Source: Cordilura impudica
Lineage: Eukaryota > Arthropoda > Insecta > Diptera > Scathophagidae
Direction of reading: 5' to 3'
Assembly: GCA_963682025.1 (NCBI GenBank)
Contig: OY821519.1
Coordinates: forward strand, 131,107,612 to 131,171,611
Length of the DNA: 64,000 nucleotides
Of the stretch, positions 33,255 through 44,782 are shown in pieces. The stretch's first letter is position 1, and every line of letters begins with the position of its first letter. A program made the translations under genes and the position numbers. The notes below the pieces were generated by a model. That model saw nothing but the letters and a program-made list of their open reading frames with translations, was not told the origin of the DNA and did not search any database.

Positions 33255-33348
33255 AAATATTATTTTGTGATACACTTATAATATACAACTTCTTGGGAAA
33301 ACTTATTTTCGTAGTTAATCAACCATAAAAATTTACAAAAAAAAAAAA

Positions 33349-34087
33349 ACAAGTGAGAAAATTATAATCGGTCTAGACCGACTAACGATACCCTATAACA
33401 TGGTTTAGAGACCCTATGTCTTCGGGCCGACTAAGTGGATATAGAATAAGCATACAAATTTGAGTGGCATTGTTATAAATTTTTTTGGCTTTAGATATGA
33501 AAAAGTTTTATCGAATGATCGTGTTTCGTAAAGTCACTAATTTTTTGAAAAAATATATACAAACCAAATTTGGGAAAAATCTGTGAAATATTTTTATTTT
33601 TTGATAGTTTTAAGTTAAAGCCGGGAAGCAGCTTTATATGGGGGCTATGGCAAAGATTTGCCATATGGGGTTTTTTTCTGACAATTGATAAACGGATGTA
33701 ATAAACACACACAAACCCAATTTGACCGAGGTATATATGATAATTTGGATCTAATGGCAATTTAAGTCGATTTCATAGTGGTCATTTGTATGGGGACTAG
33801 GTCTGAACATGGACCGAATTTCACCAATTTCAATAGCTTTCATCCCATGGCCGATAAAAGCTTATATACCAAATTTCATTGAAATATACGCATATTTGCG
33901 ACCTGTACAAGGTTTACATGGACACACAGACGGACGGACGGACGGACGGATATCGCTAAATCGACTCAGAAAATGATTCTGAGTCGATCGGTATAATAAA
34001 AGATGGGTCTAGGTCAAATATTTTTGGTTGTTACAAACAGCAACACAAAGTCATTATTCCCAAACCACATAGTGGTATAGGGTATAA
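33349..34087 (-). mobile_element. family A repeat, near full length
   Basis: AACAAGTGAGAAAATTATAA, palindrome AATCGGTCTAGACCGACT, a GGACGGACGGACGGACGG tract at 33931, and closing hairpin CCAAACCACATAGTGGTAT. Confidence 0.87.
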
Positions 34088-34840
34088 TTAAGACATTCAG
34101 AAGAGGGAGTAGTGCAGCTCAAATGACAAATAATATATGGCAATCACACAAAACATCAGTAAATCATTTCATTCCATCAAATTTGGCAAATATTTATAAA
34201 TGGAGGAATAATAAATCGTTAGTTTAGGATTACTTTTCCATTAATATTCAAAATTAAATGTTTTGTACAATTACATAAAAAGCAATTGATGTTTTAATTA
34301 ATTAGTGACATCTAAACTAAAATAGTTTTGTTTAAATTTCTATTTACGTATATTTATTACTAATTAATTAAATGTATTTGAAATTTTCTTGAGCGGAACA
34401 GATGCTGTATATATATTTTAAAAATATCCACTTCAAAGCCAAAATAGAAAAAAAAATAGTTGCATTAAAGTACATATATTTCGTTTTGTCTTTAGTGTTT
34501 TTATAAATGAAACATACAGATATTGTTTAAAATTTTTTTTATATTTTTCTCATGAATGAAATTTTTAACAAACGCACAATTTATTTGGATACGCTAAGCG
34601 GTCTAATTCTCATTTCAAATAAAATGTTGAAAATTTTTACAATATAAAATTAAAAAAAAATTAAAATATTTTAAGTAGTTGTCTGCATTAGAGAACACTT
34701 ACACTTTTAGTTATGCATTTATTATACTTTGTGCCTGATATACATTCATCTAAGGTTTTTTGTTTTTATTTAAAAAATTTTTTAAAAACCACATGTTCCT
34801 AAATAATTGTTTAATTTTAACATTTTCTTATTATTGTTTA
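34088..34840. other. AT-rich interval, nothing recognised
   Basis: No gene or repeat recognised. Confidence 0.4.
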
Positions 34841-35147
34841 CATACCCTGTGCCAATTTGTGGCCAAGGTATAATAAGTTCGTGCTGATGTTTGTAGTTAC
34901 CAAAGATAATTCCACCAACCACACATTTTTTTTTCATATAATCACTTTCTTATTTAAAGATTTGACGAGCATCCATTCATCCGTCGATGTATCCATATAA
35001 ATCTTTTACTAAGGTAAAGGTCGTTATTGTACATAGCTCTGTTGAACGCTTCACTTAATGTGACTGAACCTAAGAACCTTTCCCGAAAGTCATTTTATAG
35101 GGTATTATATAGTCAGTGTAGACCGAATAAAAGTTTCTTATTTGTAT
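34841..35147 (+). mobile_element. family A repeat, internally deleted and old
   Basis: Hairpin relic ATACCCTGTGCCAATTTGTG, GAGCATCCATTCATCCGTCG, GTATCCATATAAATC and the terminus GGGTATTATATAGTCAGTGT. The central blocks are missing. Confidence 0.7.
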
Positions 35148-36282
35148 TTTTTTTTAGCTTTTTTTCTTTTTTTAAAGTGTTTGTTTTATGATAGATTTTA
35201 TTATTTTATTGTACATTGAACATTGGAATGTCTAAACAAGATAAGATAGATTCTACTGGATAGACATCAATCAATTTGATAATTTAGTTTAAAAAAACTA
35301 TTCAACTTGAAATCGAATAATCAAAATATTTTCGTAAATGTATAAAGTAATGAAGGTAAATTTTCAATGGGAAACTTATAGAACTTGTTCCCTGATTTTT
35401 TATTGAAGGTAGTAATACCAGATTTATACGCATTCCATATTAAAAAGTGCTTAAAAATATGGACACCATGAAGAATAACAAATGATAGGCGCTTAGAAGG
35501 TATGAGATCGAAAAAATTGTAACATACCTAAAATGTAATAATAGGGAAATCAGAGCTTTGATATTTCTTATTTAATTGAAATTATATAAATAATAATATA
35601 AAAAAGAACCTTGTGAACCTTTTCCCGAAACCCTTTCAGTAGGTATTTCATACTAGTTTCTGTCTCTGAAAATACAAAATCTGCAGTATGGACTGGAACT
35701 GAGTTATCAGATTACTTTGATACAAATTCTGTAGTTAAAAAAGCATGGAAGACTTGCACATTTGGTTATTATATTTTAAGCGTCACATATAGAAATTCAA
35801 CAGCACTTACAAAATATTTGAATTTTTTGAATAAATTGACTTTTATTAGCTTGTGACCCAAATTCCAAAATGGTTAATACGGTCATATAATTTTTTTTTT
35901 CGAAATCCTAGCCTATTAAGATAAAATATAACATCTAAAACTTGAAAACTGATTAATTTTTGATACAAAGTATTTGTTGAACGATTACATTTACTGAACA
36001 TTTCACAAAAATTTTATTTTTCTTGAAATTCACAAAAAATAAATCATTGAAAAAAAAATTGTAGCGGAGGGATTTACCTAATAATTCACACAGTTAAACT
36101 TTAACATGTATTTAACAAAACCCTAAGTGCCATTTTGTTCCAAATTTTGTTAAACATTTTTTAAAACTTGTAAAATGAATTTTCAAAACTTTATCAATAA
36201 AATTACCCATTTTCGGTCTCATTGCGTGGTAATAAAACACTACTGCATATCTGAGTGCTTATAAGTATAAAGGCAAAAAAAA
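35148..36282. other. AT-rich interval, nothing recognised
   Basis: No gene, repeat or RNA recognised. Last bases lead into the next family C copy. Confidence 0.4.
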
Positions 36283-37579
36283 AACAAGTAAGAGTGTTAA
36301 ATTCGGCTCTTTCGGATCTTTGATACCCTCCACATTTTTCATTTTCAATTTCCATTTTTTTTTTTATCATTATCCATTTTCCATTTTTCACTTTTCAATT
36401 TTCAACTTCGTTTTTCATTTTTAGTTTTTCATCTTTAATTTCCCATTTTCCATTTTCCACTTTTCTTTTTCATTTTTCAATTTTCATTTTTCTTTTTCAT
36501 TTTTCAATTTTCATTTTTCAATTTTCATTTTTCATTTCCATTTTCCACTTTTAATTTTTCATTTTCCATATTTCATTTTCCATTTTACATTTTAATTTTT
36601 AATTTTTATATTTTAATTTTCATTTTCGATTTTTCATTTTCCATATTCCACTTTCCATTTGTAATTTTTAATTTTTAATTTTTAATTTTTAATTTTTAAT
36701 TTTTAATTTTTAATTTTTAATTTTTAATTTTTAATTTTTAATTTTAATTTTTAATTTTTAGTTTTTAGTTTTTAATTTTTAATTTTTAATTTTTAATTTT
36801 TAATTTTTAATTTTTATTTTTTAATATTTAATTTTTAATTTTTAATTTTTAATTTTTAATTTTTAATTTTTAATTTTTAATTTTTAATTTTTAATTTTTA
36901 ATTTTTAATTTTTAATTTTTAATTTTTAATTTTTAATTTTTAATTTTTAATTTTTAATTTTTAATTTTTAATTTTTAATTTTTAATTTTTAATTTTTAAT
37001 TTTTAATTTTTAATTTTTAATTTTTAATTTTTAATTTTTAATTTTTAATTTTTAATTTTTAATTTTTAATTTTTAATTTTTAATTTTTAATTTTTAATTT
37101 TTAATTTTTAATTTTTAATTTTTAATTTTTAATTTTTAATTTTTAATTTTTAATTTTTAATTTTTAATTTTTAATTTTTAATTTTTAATTTTTAATTTTT
37201 TATTTTTAATTTTTAATTTTTAATTTTTAATTTTTAATTTTTAATTTTTAATTTTTAATTTTTAATTTTTAATTTTTAATTTTTAATTTTTAATTTTTAA
37301 TTTTAAATTTTAAATTTTTAATTTTTAATTTTTAATTTTTAATTTTTCATCTTCCATTTGCCATTTTTAATTTAAAATTTTTCATTTCCATTTTTATTTT
37401 TTCATTTTTCATTTTCATTTTCCGTTTTCCATTTTTAATTTTTCGTTTTTTATTTTCCAATTTTAATTTTTCATTTTCCATTTTCCATTTTTCAATTTTT
37501 TTTCATTTTTCGTTTTTCTTATTTATTTTTCATGTTCCATTTTCCATTTCTTATTTTCCGCTTTGCATTTTCCATTTTT

Positions 37580-37611
<32 letters not shown>

Positions 37612-38383
37612 TTAATTTTTAATTTTTAATTTTTAATTTTTAATTTTTAATTTTTAATTTTTAATTTTTAATTTTTAATTTTTAATTTTTAATTTTTAAT
37701 TTTTAATTTTTAATTTTTAATTTTTAATTTTTAATTTTTAATTTTTAATTTTTAATTTTTAATTTTTATTTTTTAATTTTTAATTTTTAATTTTTAATTT
37801 TTCAATTTTCGTTTTTCATTTTTCATTTTTGATTTTTCAATTACCAATTTTCATTTTCCATTTTTCAACTTTCATTCTCCATTTTTAATTTTATTAATTT
37901 CTAATTTTTAATATTTAATTTTAATGATAAAAAAATATGTGGTAAAACTTGCTTAGGCCAATGTGACACGTGCAGTCTTTAATATACACACAACTGTAAT
38001 GACTTCAACAATACGAAGAATTACAACATATACAACAAATCTTAAGAAAAACAACAAACACACTGAAAAATTTTATTTTTTTAAGAGTTTTTTCAAAGTT
38101 TCATTCATAGCTCGTGAACCCTTTGACCGATTTTGACGATTTGAAACAGCAACTCCTTTGGGATGGTAATAAACGATTTTGTGCAAAAACGAACGGTGTA
38201 GCTTCGATATTGACGGCGTGAGCGTGATTTCCACAGACAGACGGTCATCGGTAAATCAACTTCCCTTGTTATAAGGGCCAAGAAAATATATTTTTTGGGT
38301 CACAGGAATTTATTTCGATGCGTTACAAACGGAATGACAAACCTATATATACCCTCTGTCACTCAGTTGTGGAGGGTATAAAT
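36283..38383 (-). mobile_element. family C repeat swollen by a heptamer array
   Basis: Opens AACAAGTAAGAGTGTTAAAT, a TTCGGCTC/TCGGAT hairpin relic and GATACCCTCCACA. The array begins immediately. After the array the copy resumes as at 14485, with AGCAACTCCTTTGGGATGG, GACAGACGG, GTTATAAGGGCC and the closing hairpin ACCCTCTGTC...GGAGGGTATAAA. The array makes up about three quarters of the length. Confidence 0.85.
36336..37926. repeat. 1.6-kb heptamer array (AATTTTT)n with variant flanks
   Basis: Variant 7-mers (TTTTTCA, TTTTCCA) lie at 36336-36665. An almost pure AATTTTT core of roughly 97 units follows at 36666-37345, then variants to about 37612, a second pure block of about 27 units to 37800, and variants to the end. 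Pure cores flanked by older variants suggest two separate expansions. Confidence 0.95.
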
Positions 38384-39006
38384 GGTTTTAATCACAATTT
38401 CACAAAGTTGATAAAAGTACCATCAAATTTCAGGACCTAGTGTTTTTGGGCACAAAATTGGTCTATGGCATTTGTTATTTCTTGGCGAGTATTTAATCGA
38501 TTTTGTAGTTATATAGCTTTTTGGAAAGGCAATTTAATACTGAAATCGATTCATGTAACAACTTGTCGAAAAAAATAAACTGTAGTACGAAATTTTCATA
38601 AAATCTGAAAAAAGTCATATTTTCCCCACATAAACACACTTCGGGTAATTTGGACCCCACTAGGCACCAGAAGGCACCGTCAGATCGAGCTAAAAAATAA
38701 AGACCGCATTTATGAAAGCAAACCTCCTATTTTAGACAACGCATATATTAAGATCAGTCTAGTTTGTATAGAATATTTTGTATGGAATATTAAAAATCAA
38801 ACGTAGCTGAATTAGAAACACTAAAATGATTACTTAATTACACACAAAGTTATTTCATGTTAAAGTTTTGTTGTTGTTGTTTTTAGCTGTTGTAGTGTTT
38901 TTTTATTGCATATTTAAACACATGCTTGAAAATGTGCTGAAAGCGCAAAAATTTATAGGCATTGCGGATAATTCATTTAATGTGGCAATGTTTATGTTGT
39001 TACAAT
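38384..39006. other. interval without recognised features
   Basis: No gene. 38640-38710 is slightly GC-richer (GGACCCCACTAGGCACCAGA) without a recognisable product. Confidence 0.4.
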
Positions 39007-40472
39007 AACAAGTAAGAAAATTATAGTCGGTCGAAACCAACTATGTAATACCCTATGCGTGCGTTTCGAGAAACGGTTCTGAATCCAAGGCAATAACTGG
39101 ATATAGAAAATTAGCATAATATAAATTCTAGTTCAAATCTGATCTTACTTTTATATCATTGGTCCTTGGGGAAATATGAATCCATCATGACCATATTTCT
39201 GTGGTTTTCTAGAATAATTGCGTATGTCATAAAATCAAAATGTTCAGGGGAGCCAAAAAACGTTATATTTGAAATTATGGGCTCGATATAAAATTTTTAG
39301 AGCTTTCTATTTAACAGTCCTGTAGATATGGGCAATAAATACTTTATATAAAATTTTGAGTCAAAAATTTTCAGAGGAATAGATCCTACAGAAGGACGAA
39401 AAAACAATATGTAAATAACACTTAAAGTGTGTGCAGGTAAAACAACTTAGGTCGACAAACGTCGTTTTCTTTGAAAAAGAAAACTACCAATGCAACCACC
39501 CATGTAGACATAAGTTGTTGTTGCTTGAAAAATGGAATTTTTTGTTCGTCAACAAAAAGTTAATGGGATTTAGGATGAGAATATAACAACGTATCAAGAA
39601 TGATAGTGACAAAAAATAAACAGAAATAAACACACAAGTTTTTATAAGTGGTTAAAAACTGAAAAATAATGCAAAATTATTTTGCATTTTTTTCATTAAT
39701 AACAACGTATGTCGCTACATGTCGTTTTCTGAGAATATAATTTGTCAGTGATCAAACGTAGGTTGACATACGTGTATAGAGCTGCAAAGTATTTTAATAA
39801 ACATTTAAGTTACGTCGTTATTTAAAGAAAAACTCAGAAACTGTCAATATTTTTTTAAAAAAATTTAACACATGTAGAGTTAAAAATTAATATATTTGGC
39901 ATCGTTAACTCAAAACTGACAAAAATGGACATACGTGGTTATTCCAGAAAACCACAGATTTAATAAAGTCTCTTTTTTCCAAAAAATATATAAATCAAAT
40001 TTTAAATTTATTCAATATTTTTGTTTTTTTTATAGATTTCAGTGCTTTATGGCGACTTTAACTAAAAATGGTCCTACAGGGTTTATTTTTAAACTACTGA
40101 TTATGGGTACAATATACATACATACTCAAAATTTTGTCGATATATAGATGATAATCTGGATTCAACTATCATCTGGTAGGGGTTTTTGATGGGGGGCTAT
40201 ATTGTCACCGATTTTTCAATTACCTTCGTCCTATGGTCAGTAAAAGTTTACATACTAAATTTCATCAAAATATATTCTTATGTGTGATCCGTAGTTTCAT
40301 TGCAAGGTTTACATTGGCACATGGACAGACAGACAGAACAACGAACAGACGGACATAGCCAAAACGACTCATAAAATGATTCTGAATATATCGATATAAC
40401 AAAAGTTGCTTCTAGGTCAAATGATTTTGGTAGTTACAAATATCAAGACAAACTTACCACTATAGGGTATAA
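39007..40472 (-). mobile_element. family A repeat split by family B copy 3
   Basis: 39007-39198 holds AACAAGTAAGAAAATTATAG and a decayed palindrome, through TGACCATATTT. 39958-40472 resumes ATTTAATAAAGTC and runs through GACAGACAGACAG and GGTAGTTACAAAT to a short TATAGGGTATAAG end. Removing the insert and one ATTT restores the family order. Confidence 0.83.
39199..39957 (+). mobile_element. family B element copy 3
   Basis: 759 bp, ends CTGTGGTTTTCTAGAATAAT and (reverse complement) CTGTGGTTTTCTGGAATAAC, flanked by ATTT at 39195-39198 and 39958-39961. The host family A sequence gives an independent pre-insertion reference. Confidence 0.92.
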
Positions 40473-40730
40473 GAATTTAGAACAAATGTGAAATATTTCA
40501 TTTTTAAATTCTTTTATTGTTTCTACTAGATAATCCATTTATCCAAGTTGTTTATACTCTTAGCCACCAAGTGTTATTAAATAAAACATAATGAATATTT
40601 CATCTAACATTTGAATAGCAATAAGAAACCTATTTCATATTTTACTGCTCTTATAAGCTAAATAATCCAATGAAGAAGGTAACACTCCTCTTCAAGTTCT
40701 CCTTTATGAAATAAGCAAAAACTAGCTTTG
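40473..40730. other. AT-rich interval
   Basis: Nothing recognised. Confidence 0.35.
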
Positions 40731-40734
40731 CCAT

Positions 40735-40925
40735 TGCTTAAATCAAATTTATTTAGAGAAAATTCTGGAATAATGAATATGAGCAGATGCTATTTTGGGT
40801 TACGACTATGGCGAAAAGTTGGTTCCTCTCGCCAATGGCTTATTGTAGAACGGAAAGTTACTTTTATGGATCATGTAAAGTATATTCTTACTTATGGTTA
40901 TGATTTCATGACAGTAGTTTTTTGA
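40735..40925 (+). pseudogene. possible Tc1-like transposase middle fragment
   Basis: Frames read REFWNNEYEQML and RLWRKVGSSRQWLIVERKV. These resemble the EFWNNVLWSDES...VWRKVGSS segment around the second half of a Tc1 DDE domain, but the diagnostic Asp is not readable. It may be the upstream part of the relic at 44075, separated by the hAT and LINE insertions. Low confidence. Confidence 0.3.
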
Positions 40926-41647
40926 AAAAACTTTTTTCATAATTACACTGCATTGACATCTTAAAAAGTTTGGAAGCATTGGAAGTTGTAGTGCAACTAT
41001 GCAAATTAGCAGCTAGTGATCAGATTAGAATATTATGTTTCGGCCGATTGTATGCAAGAATAAGCTGTCAAGATATATACTGGGAATAAAATTTGACTAT
41101 CTCAAAATAGAAAAACTTGCAATCTAAATACAAATGTTTACAAGAAACATTCTTATATGAACGTATGGTCCATAAAATATGGAATAGTGTAAATGCGGTA
41201 TATAAAAAAACTATTTTTTTTAAAAACAATAAATTTTTTTTAGCGAATATAACGATAATATCAATTTTTTTTTTACAAAGTATTAACACGTGCTTCATTG
41301 ATGAATCAGTATTAAAAATGTCACTAACCAGATTAGATTCACGTAAACTGATTTGCAGATTTTGTAAAGAAAACCATTTCAAGGATATGGCATTTAAAAG
41401 ACAGTAAACTTGTTAAAGAACAATAAAAGTATAGAAAGATAACCTGTTTCGTAAGTTAATTGTCATTTGCAAGACTCAAAAATTCGCCATAAATTGAAAG
41501 CTGAAACCTTGGGCCGTAGCGTAAAAAAATTTGCGGAAGTTTGGACACAAATACTTCTGGAATCTACGGGAGTTCAGAAGAAAAAGAAAAACTCGGTACC
41601 AGCAACATATGTGAAGAAATTATTAAATCTAGACTACGGCTCATTTC
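40926..41647. other. unassigned interval with short frames
   Basis: Frames at 41117-41407 and 41467-41673 look like nothing I know. The last 8 bases are the hAT target duplication. Confidence 0.3.
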
Positions 41648-43621
41648 TAAGGATGGGAATACCGGGATCTTGAATACCGGGATCCCGGTATTCGGCCCCA
41701 ATAAATAATACCGAAATACCGGTATTGAAAAAGTCTAAATACCGTATTTCGGTATAATATTTTTAAACAAAATATTATGTTTTTTTTCACTTGGGTTTTT
41801 ACTTAAAAAAATCTTCTCGAATTGTTCGAACAAATTTCAATTCTTGCGAAAATGCATCAATCTAGTATTCCAAGAATAATTTATAATTTTTATTTCAGTA
41901 GTGCCAATTATTTTATTTTTACTTTATTAGAATCGGACAACATACATGATTGTATATAAACTTGATTAAATATACAATTTTTATTTATAATGCATTATTA
42001 TAACGTAAAAATAAATAAAAAAAATTTATTTAGCCCCATTTGGTTATTAATGGAATTATAGCATTTCATTTTGCGTTGTTTTTTAACAAAATAAAATATT
42101 TCATAGCACTAATTTCTTTTACATATTTCGTTATATTGTCAACACTATTTTTGTTTTGTAGCGTAATCTACAAACAACCTATTTATGAATCTAGTTATCT
42201 GCATAATGAAAGAGAAGCTAACGTCACCACATTTGTTATTTCATCCAGGTTTGAAGGAGAGCGGAACTGCACAAACACATATGACGATGAAAATTCTTCT
42301 TTTCTGACACATCATGAAACGTTACCATTAATAAAAAAATTCTTACCCTAGTCAAAATATTTCGAGCTTCGCCTACAAAATTTTACAAAAATATGTAAAA
42401 GAAGAGTTCGGGAAAGAGCTATCTCTGGTTTTAGACTAAAGAACAGGATGGAATAGTTTGGTGTCAATGATAGAACGTTTTCTTAAATTAAAAACTTGCA
42501 TCCAAAAGAGTCTAATAGATTTAAAATCGCCCATTATGTTATCAGATGCCGAGTTTGGAATTATGTCGGATATTCTTTCAGTTTTACTTCCCATTAAGCT
42601 TAGAGTTGACGCAATATGCCGACAGGATGCAACTCTGCTAAGTGCAGATGCAGCAATACAATTTATGATGAAATCAATAAATGACCAACCATGTTCTCTA
42701 GGTAATGAATTAAAGGCAGGTTTAAAAGTACGTATTCTTCAAAGACGAACGGAAATTTCATGTGTTTTGCAATATTTACATGATGCAAATTGCAATGAAA
42801 ATCAAAACGATGATGAAGACCACGAAGATTATGAATTATTTCCAATGATTACTAAAGCCGCAATTGCTAAAGTTATTGTTCTACAGATACAACGTCTGGC
42901 TCTGAACAACGAGCATTATGAATCTGAACCTGTAGCAACAACATCTACATCAGCCAACGTTTCAAATTCAAATATAATAGTTGATGTCGATGATAATGAA
43001 GATGTTCGAAGGAATGAGGTATCTCTGACGTTAAAAGAAAAACTACAGATGGCAATATAAAAAAAAAAACTTGCACCAGATTACCTGAGATTGACAGTGG
43101 AATCAAGAAAAATAAAAATGATTTAATACGCTCAATTAAAAAAGAAATGTCTTTCTTTGAAACAAATGGGATAAGAGGCAAATACTTAACTTTAGTATAC
43201 ATTTGCTAAGCATTCAACCGACAAGTGTAGAATCGGAGAGGGCATTTTCAGCAGCTGGCCTAATCTGCACCAGAATTCGTTCAAGGCTGGGAGATAAATC
43301 GCTTAATAAGCTATGTTTCCTGAGGTCTTATTTCAACGAATTAAAATAAAGTACAATTTTATTATTTTTTTATTACAGTTTCTTCCCTTTTCATATTTTT
43401 ACTTTTTACTGAATTTTGTGTTTACATTTTTTTTGTTCTTTTATATGAAATGAAAACATATATAAATTTTGTTTTTTTAATTATCAAATATTTTTTTATT
43501 AAATAATTTATTTATTCCTAGAAAAAAAATAATACCGGTATTAATACCGGGATCCCGGTATTACAAAACTACAATACCGAAATACCGGTATTAATATTTA
43601 AGTCCGGTATTCCCAACCCTA
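41648..43621 (+). mobile_element. hAT transposon with palindromic tips
   Basis: The left end TAAGGATGGGAATACCGG and the right end (reverse complement TAGGGTTGGGAATACCGG) are flanked by 8-bp duplications CTCATTTC (41640-41647) and CTCATTGC (43622-43629), 7 of 8 identical. Both tips hold AATACCGGGATCCCGGTATT, a perfect 20-bp palindrome, plus several AATACCGGTATT palindromes. It is 1974 bp and retains only the C-terminal half of a transposase. Confidence 0.9.
42370..43348 (+). pseudogene. hAT transposase, C-terminal half, degenerate
   Basis: The frame begins as KILQKYVKEEFGKELSLVLD, hits a stop where hAT proteins usually read a KTRWNSL motif (here RTGWNSLVSM), then runs open for 200 codons (42458-43060). 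The middle has an acidic insertion (NENQNDDEDHEDYE). After a poly-A frameshift near 43052 and another near 43175, the dimerisation domain appears: LLSIQPTSVESERAFSAAGL, ICTRIRSRLGDK and CFLRSYFNELK before a stop. That last block is the hAT C-terminal dimerisation signature. The BED zinc finger and the first catalytic region are missing, and stops and frameshifts rule out function. It sits inside clear hAT ends, which supports the assignment. Confidence 0.88.
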
Positions 43622-43686
43622 CTCATTGCTCAAAATTACATCTCTTCAACCACTGAGTGCATTTTCTATTTTTTTTTTAATTAACC

Positions 43687-43965
43687 AACACACAGATGCA
43701 GTGCATTGTGTAGATTTCAGGAAAATAGGTTATGGGAAGGAGGAAAGAGGGAATAGTGTTTTTGGATATTTGACTTAAATTTTATTAGATTATAACCGTC
43801 AGGAAAGACTTTTATGTGGAAGTTATTCCACTGGACAATAGACTACAAACCAATGTGATCTATTAGAGCGAACTGAGACTCGCGCACTTCGAATGAGTTC
43901 GCTAATCGCAGAAAAACATTTCACATGGTAGTATGTGTAGAATAGTTTCACACAGTCCACCTATC
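43687..43965 (-). mobile_element. LINE 3' end fragment, second copy
   Basis: Matches 7950-8220 (TTTCAGGAAAATAG, TATGGGAAGGAGG, GATATTTGACTTAAATTTTA, AGAGCGAACTGA). It is the same LINE family as the relic at 7950-9640, diverged from it. Confidence 0.7.
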
Positions 43966-44074
43966 TGATGGGCGATTATTCGTATTTATCAGTGGAATGG
44001 AATTAATGGTAAGAAAAGTATTACTTCAAGTCTTCTGAACGTGTAGCACCCAAGATATTGGTAAACCAATATTT

Positions 44075-44520
44075 TTCAAAAGCGGAAAAAATAAATGCAA
44101 AATATAAATGCAAAAGTTTATAATGAAAAGTGTATTCCAGAACTTGGAAGATTCATCATAACTGTCATAACATTTAAAAATAGTTTTCTGATCAGACTTA
44201 GTGTCGTTGCACTACGCCAAAGCTACCATGGAAAATTTAAAATTGTGTTGAAATATAACAATGCACCGAACGTTCCCCAACTTCGACCAATACAAACTTT
44301 TCGGGCACACTTAAAGAGAATAGTGTATAGAAATGGATGCCGAGCAAAAAATGTAGATTGCCTAGTTCAGAAATTAAAAAAAAAAAAATAAATTCATGCG
44401 GAATTCAAAGATCCATTGCTGCAGTACTAAAGAAAAATCGAAAGGGTGACAGCTATGGGATCAATACATTTTTTTTTATATGGCATGGAAGTTATTTGAT
44501 TTCAAAAATAAAAATTTGAA
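44075..44520 (+). pseudogene. Tc1-like transposase C-terminal relic
   Basis: The open frame at 44095-44391 reads INAKVYNEKCIPEL, then KFKIVLKYNNAPNVPQLRPI and QTFRAHLKRIVYRNGCRAKNV. Tc1-like transposases here have PPNVPQLRPIENFWAHLKRKVY. The third catalytic acid (Glu in RPIE) is Gln in this copy, so it could not be active even if the frame were complete. The DDE middle is missing and the frame drifts after a lysine run at 44375. No terminal repeats identified. The ATG at 44095 is incidental. Assignment is firm on the C-terminal block. Confidence 0.82.
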
Positions 44521-44782
44521 AATTTCACCAAAACTTTTTTATTTTCTGCAAATAATGGCCTTTTTCAAAGTAGGTAAAAATTTTTTTAGTATATAGCTAA
44601 ATTAGCTACTACTTTTCTAAAAAAACACTTTGGGCAAATTTTTGAAGTAGTTCAAACCTTGCGGCGTTTTGAAGAGTATCCTAAAAATTTTTAATTTCTT
44701 CCGAATAATAATTTTTTTCACTTTACCTGAAAATGTTTGTTATAAAAATAGATTTTTACTTACTCAAACACAAAAGTGCAGG
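44521..44782. other. AT-rich interval
   Basis: Nothing recognised. Confidence 0.35.

Noticed and set aside
36336..37926. Array considered as a CRISPR-like or satellite array
   Set aside because: Direct 7-mers without spacers inside a dispersed repeat; it is a microsatellite expansion.
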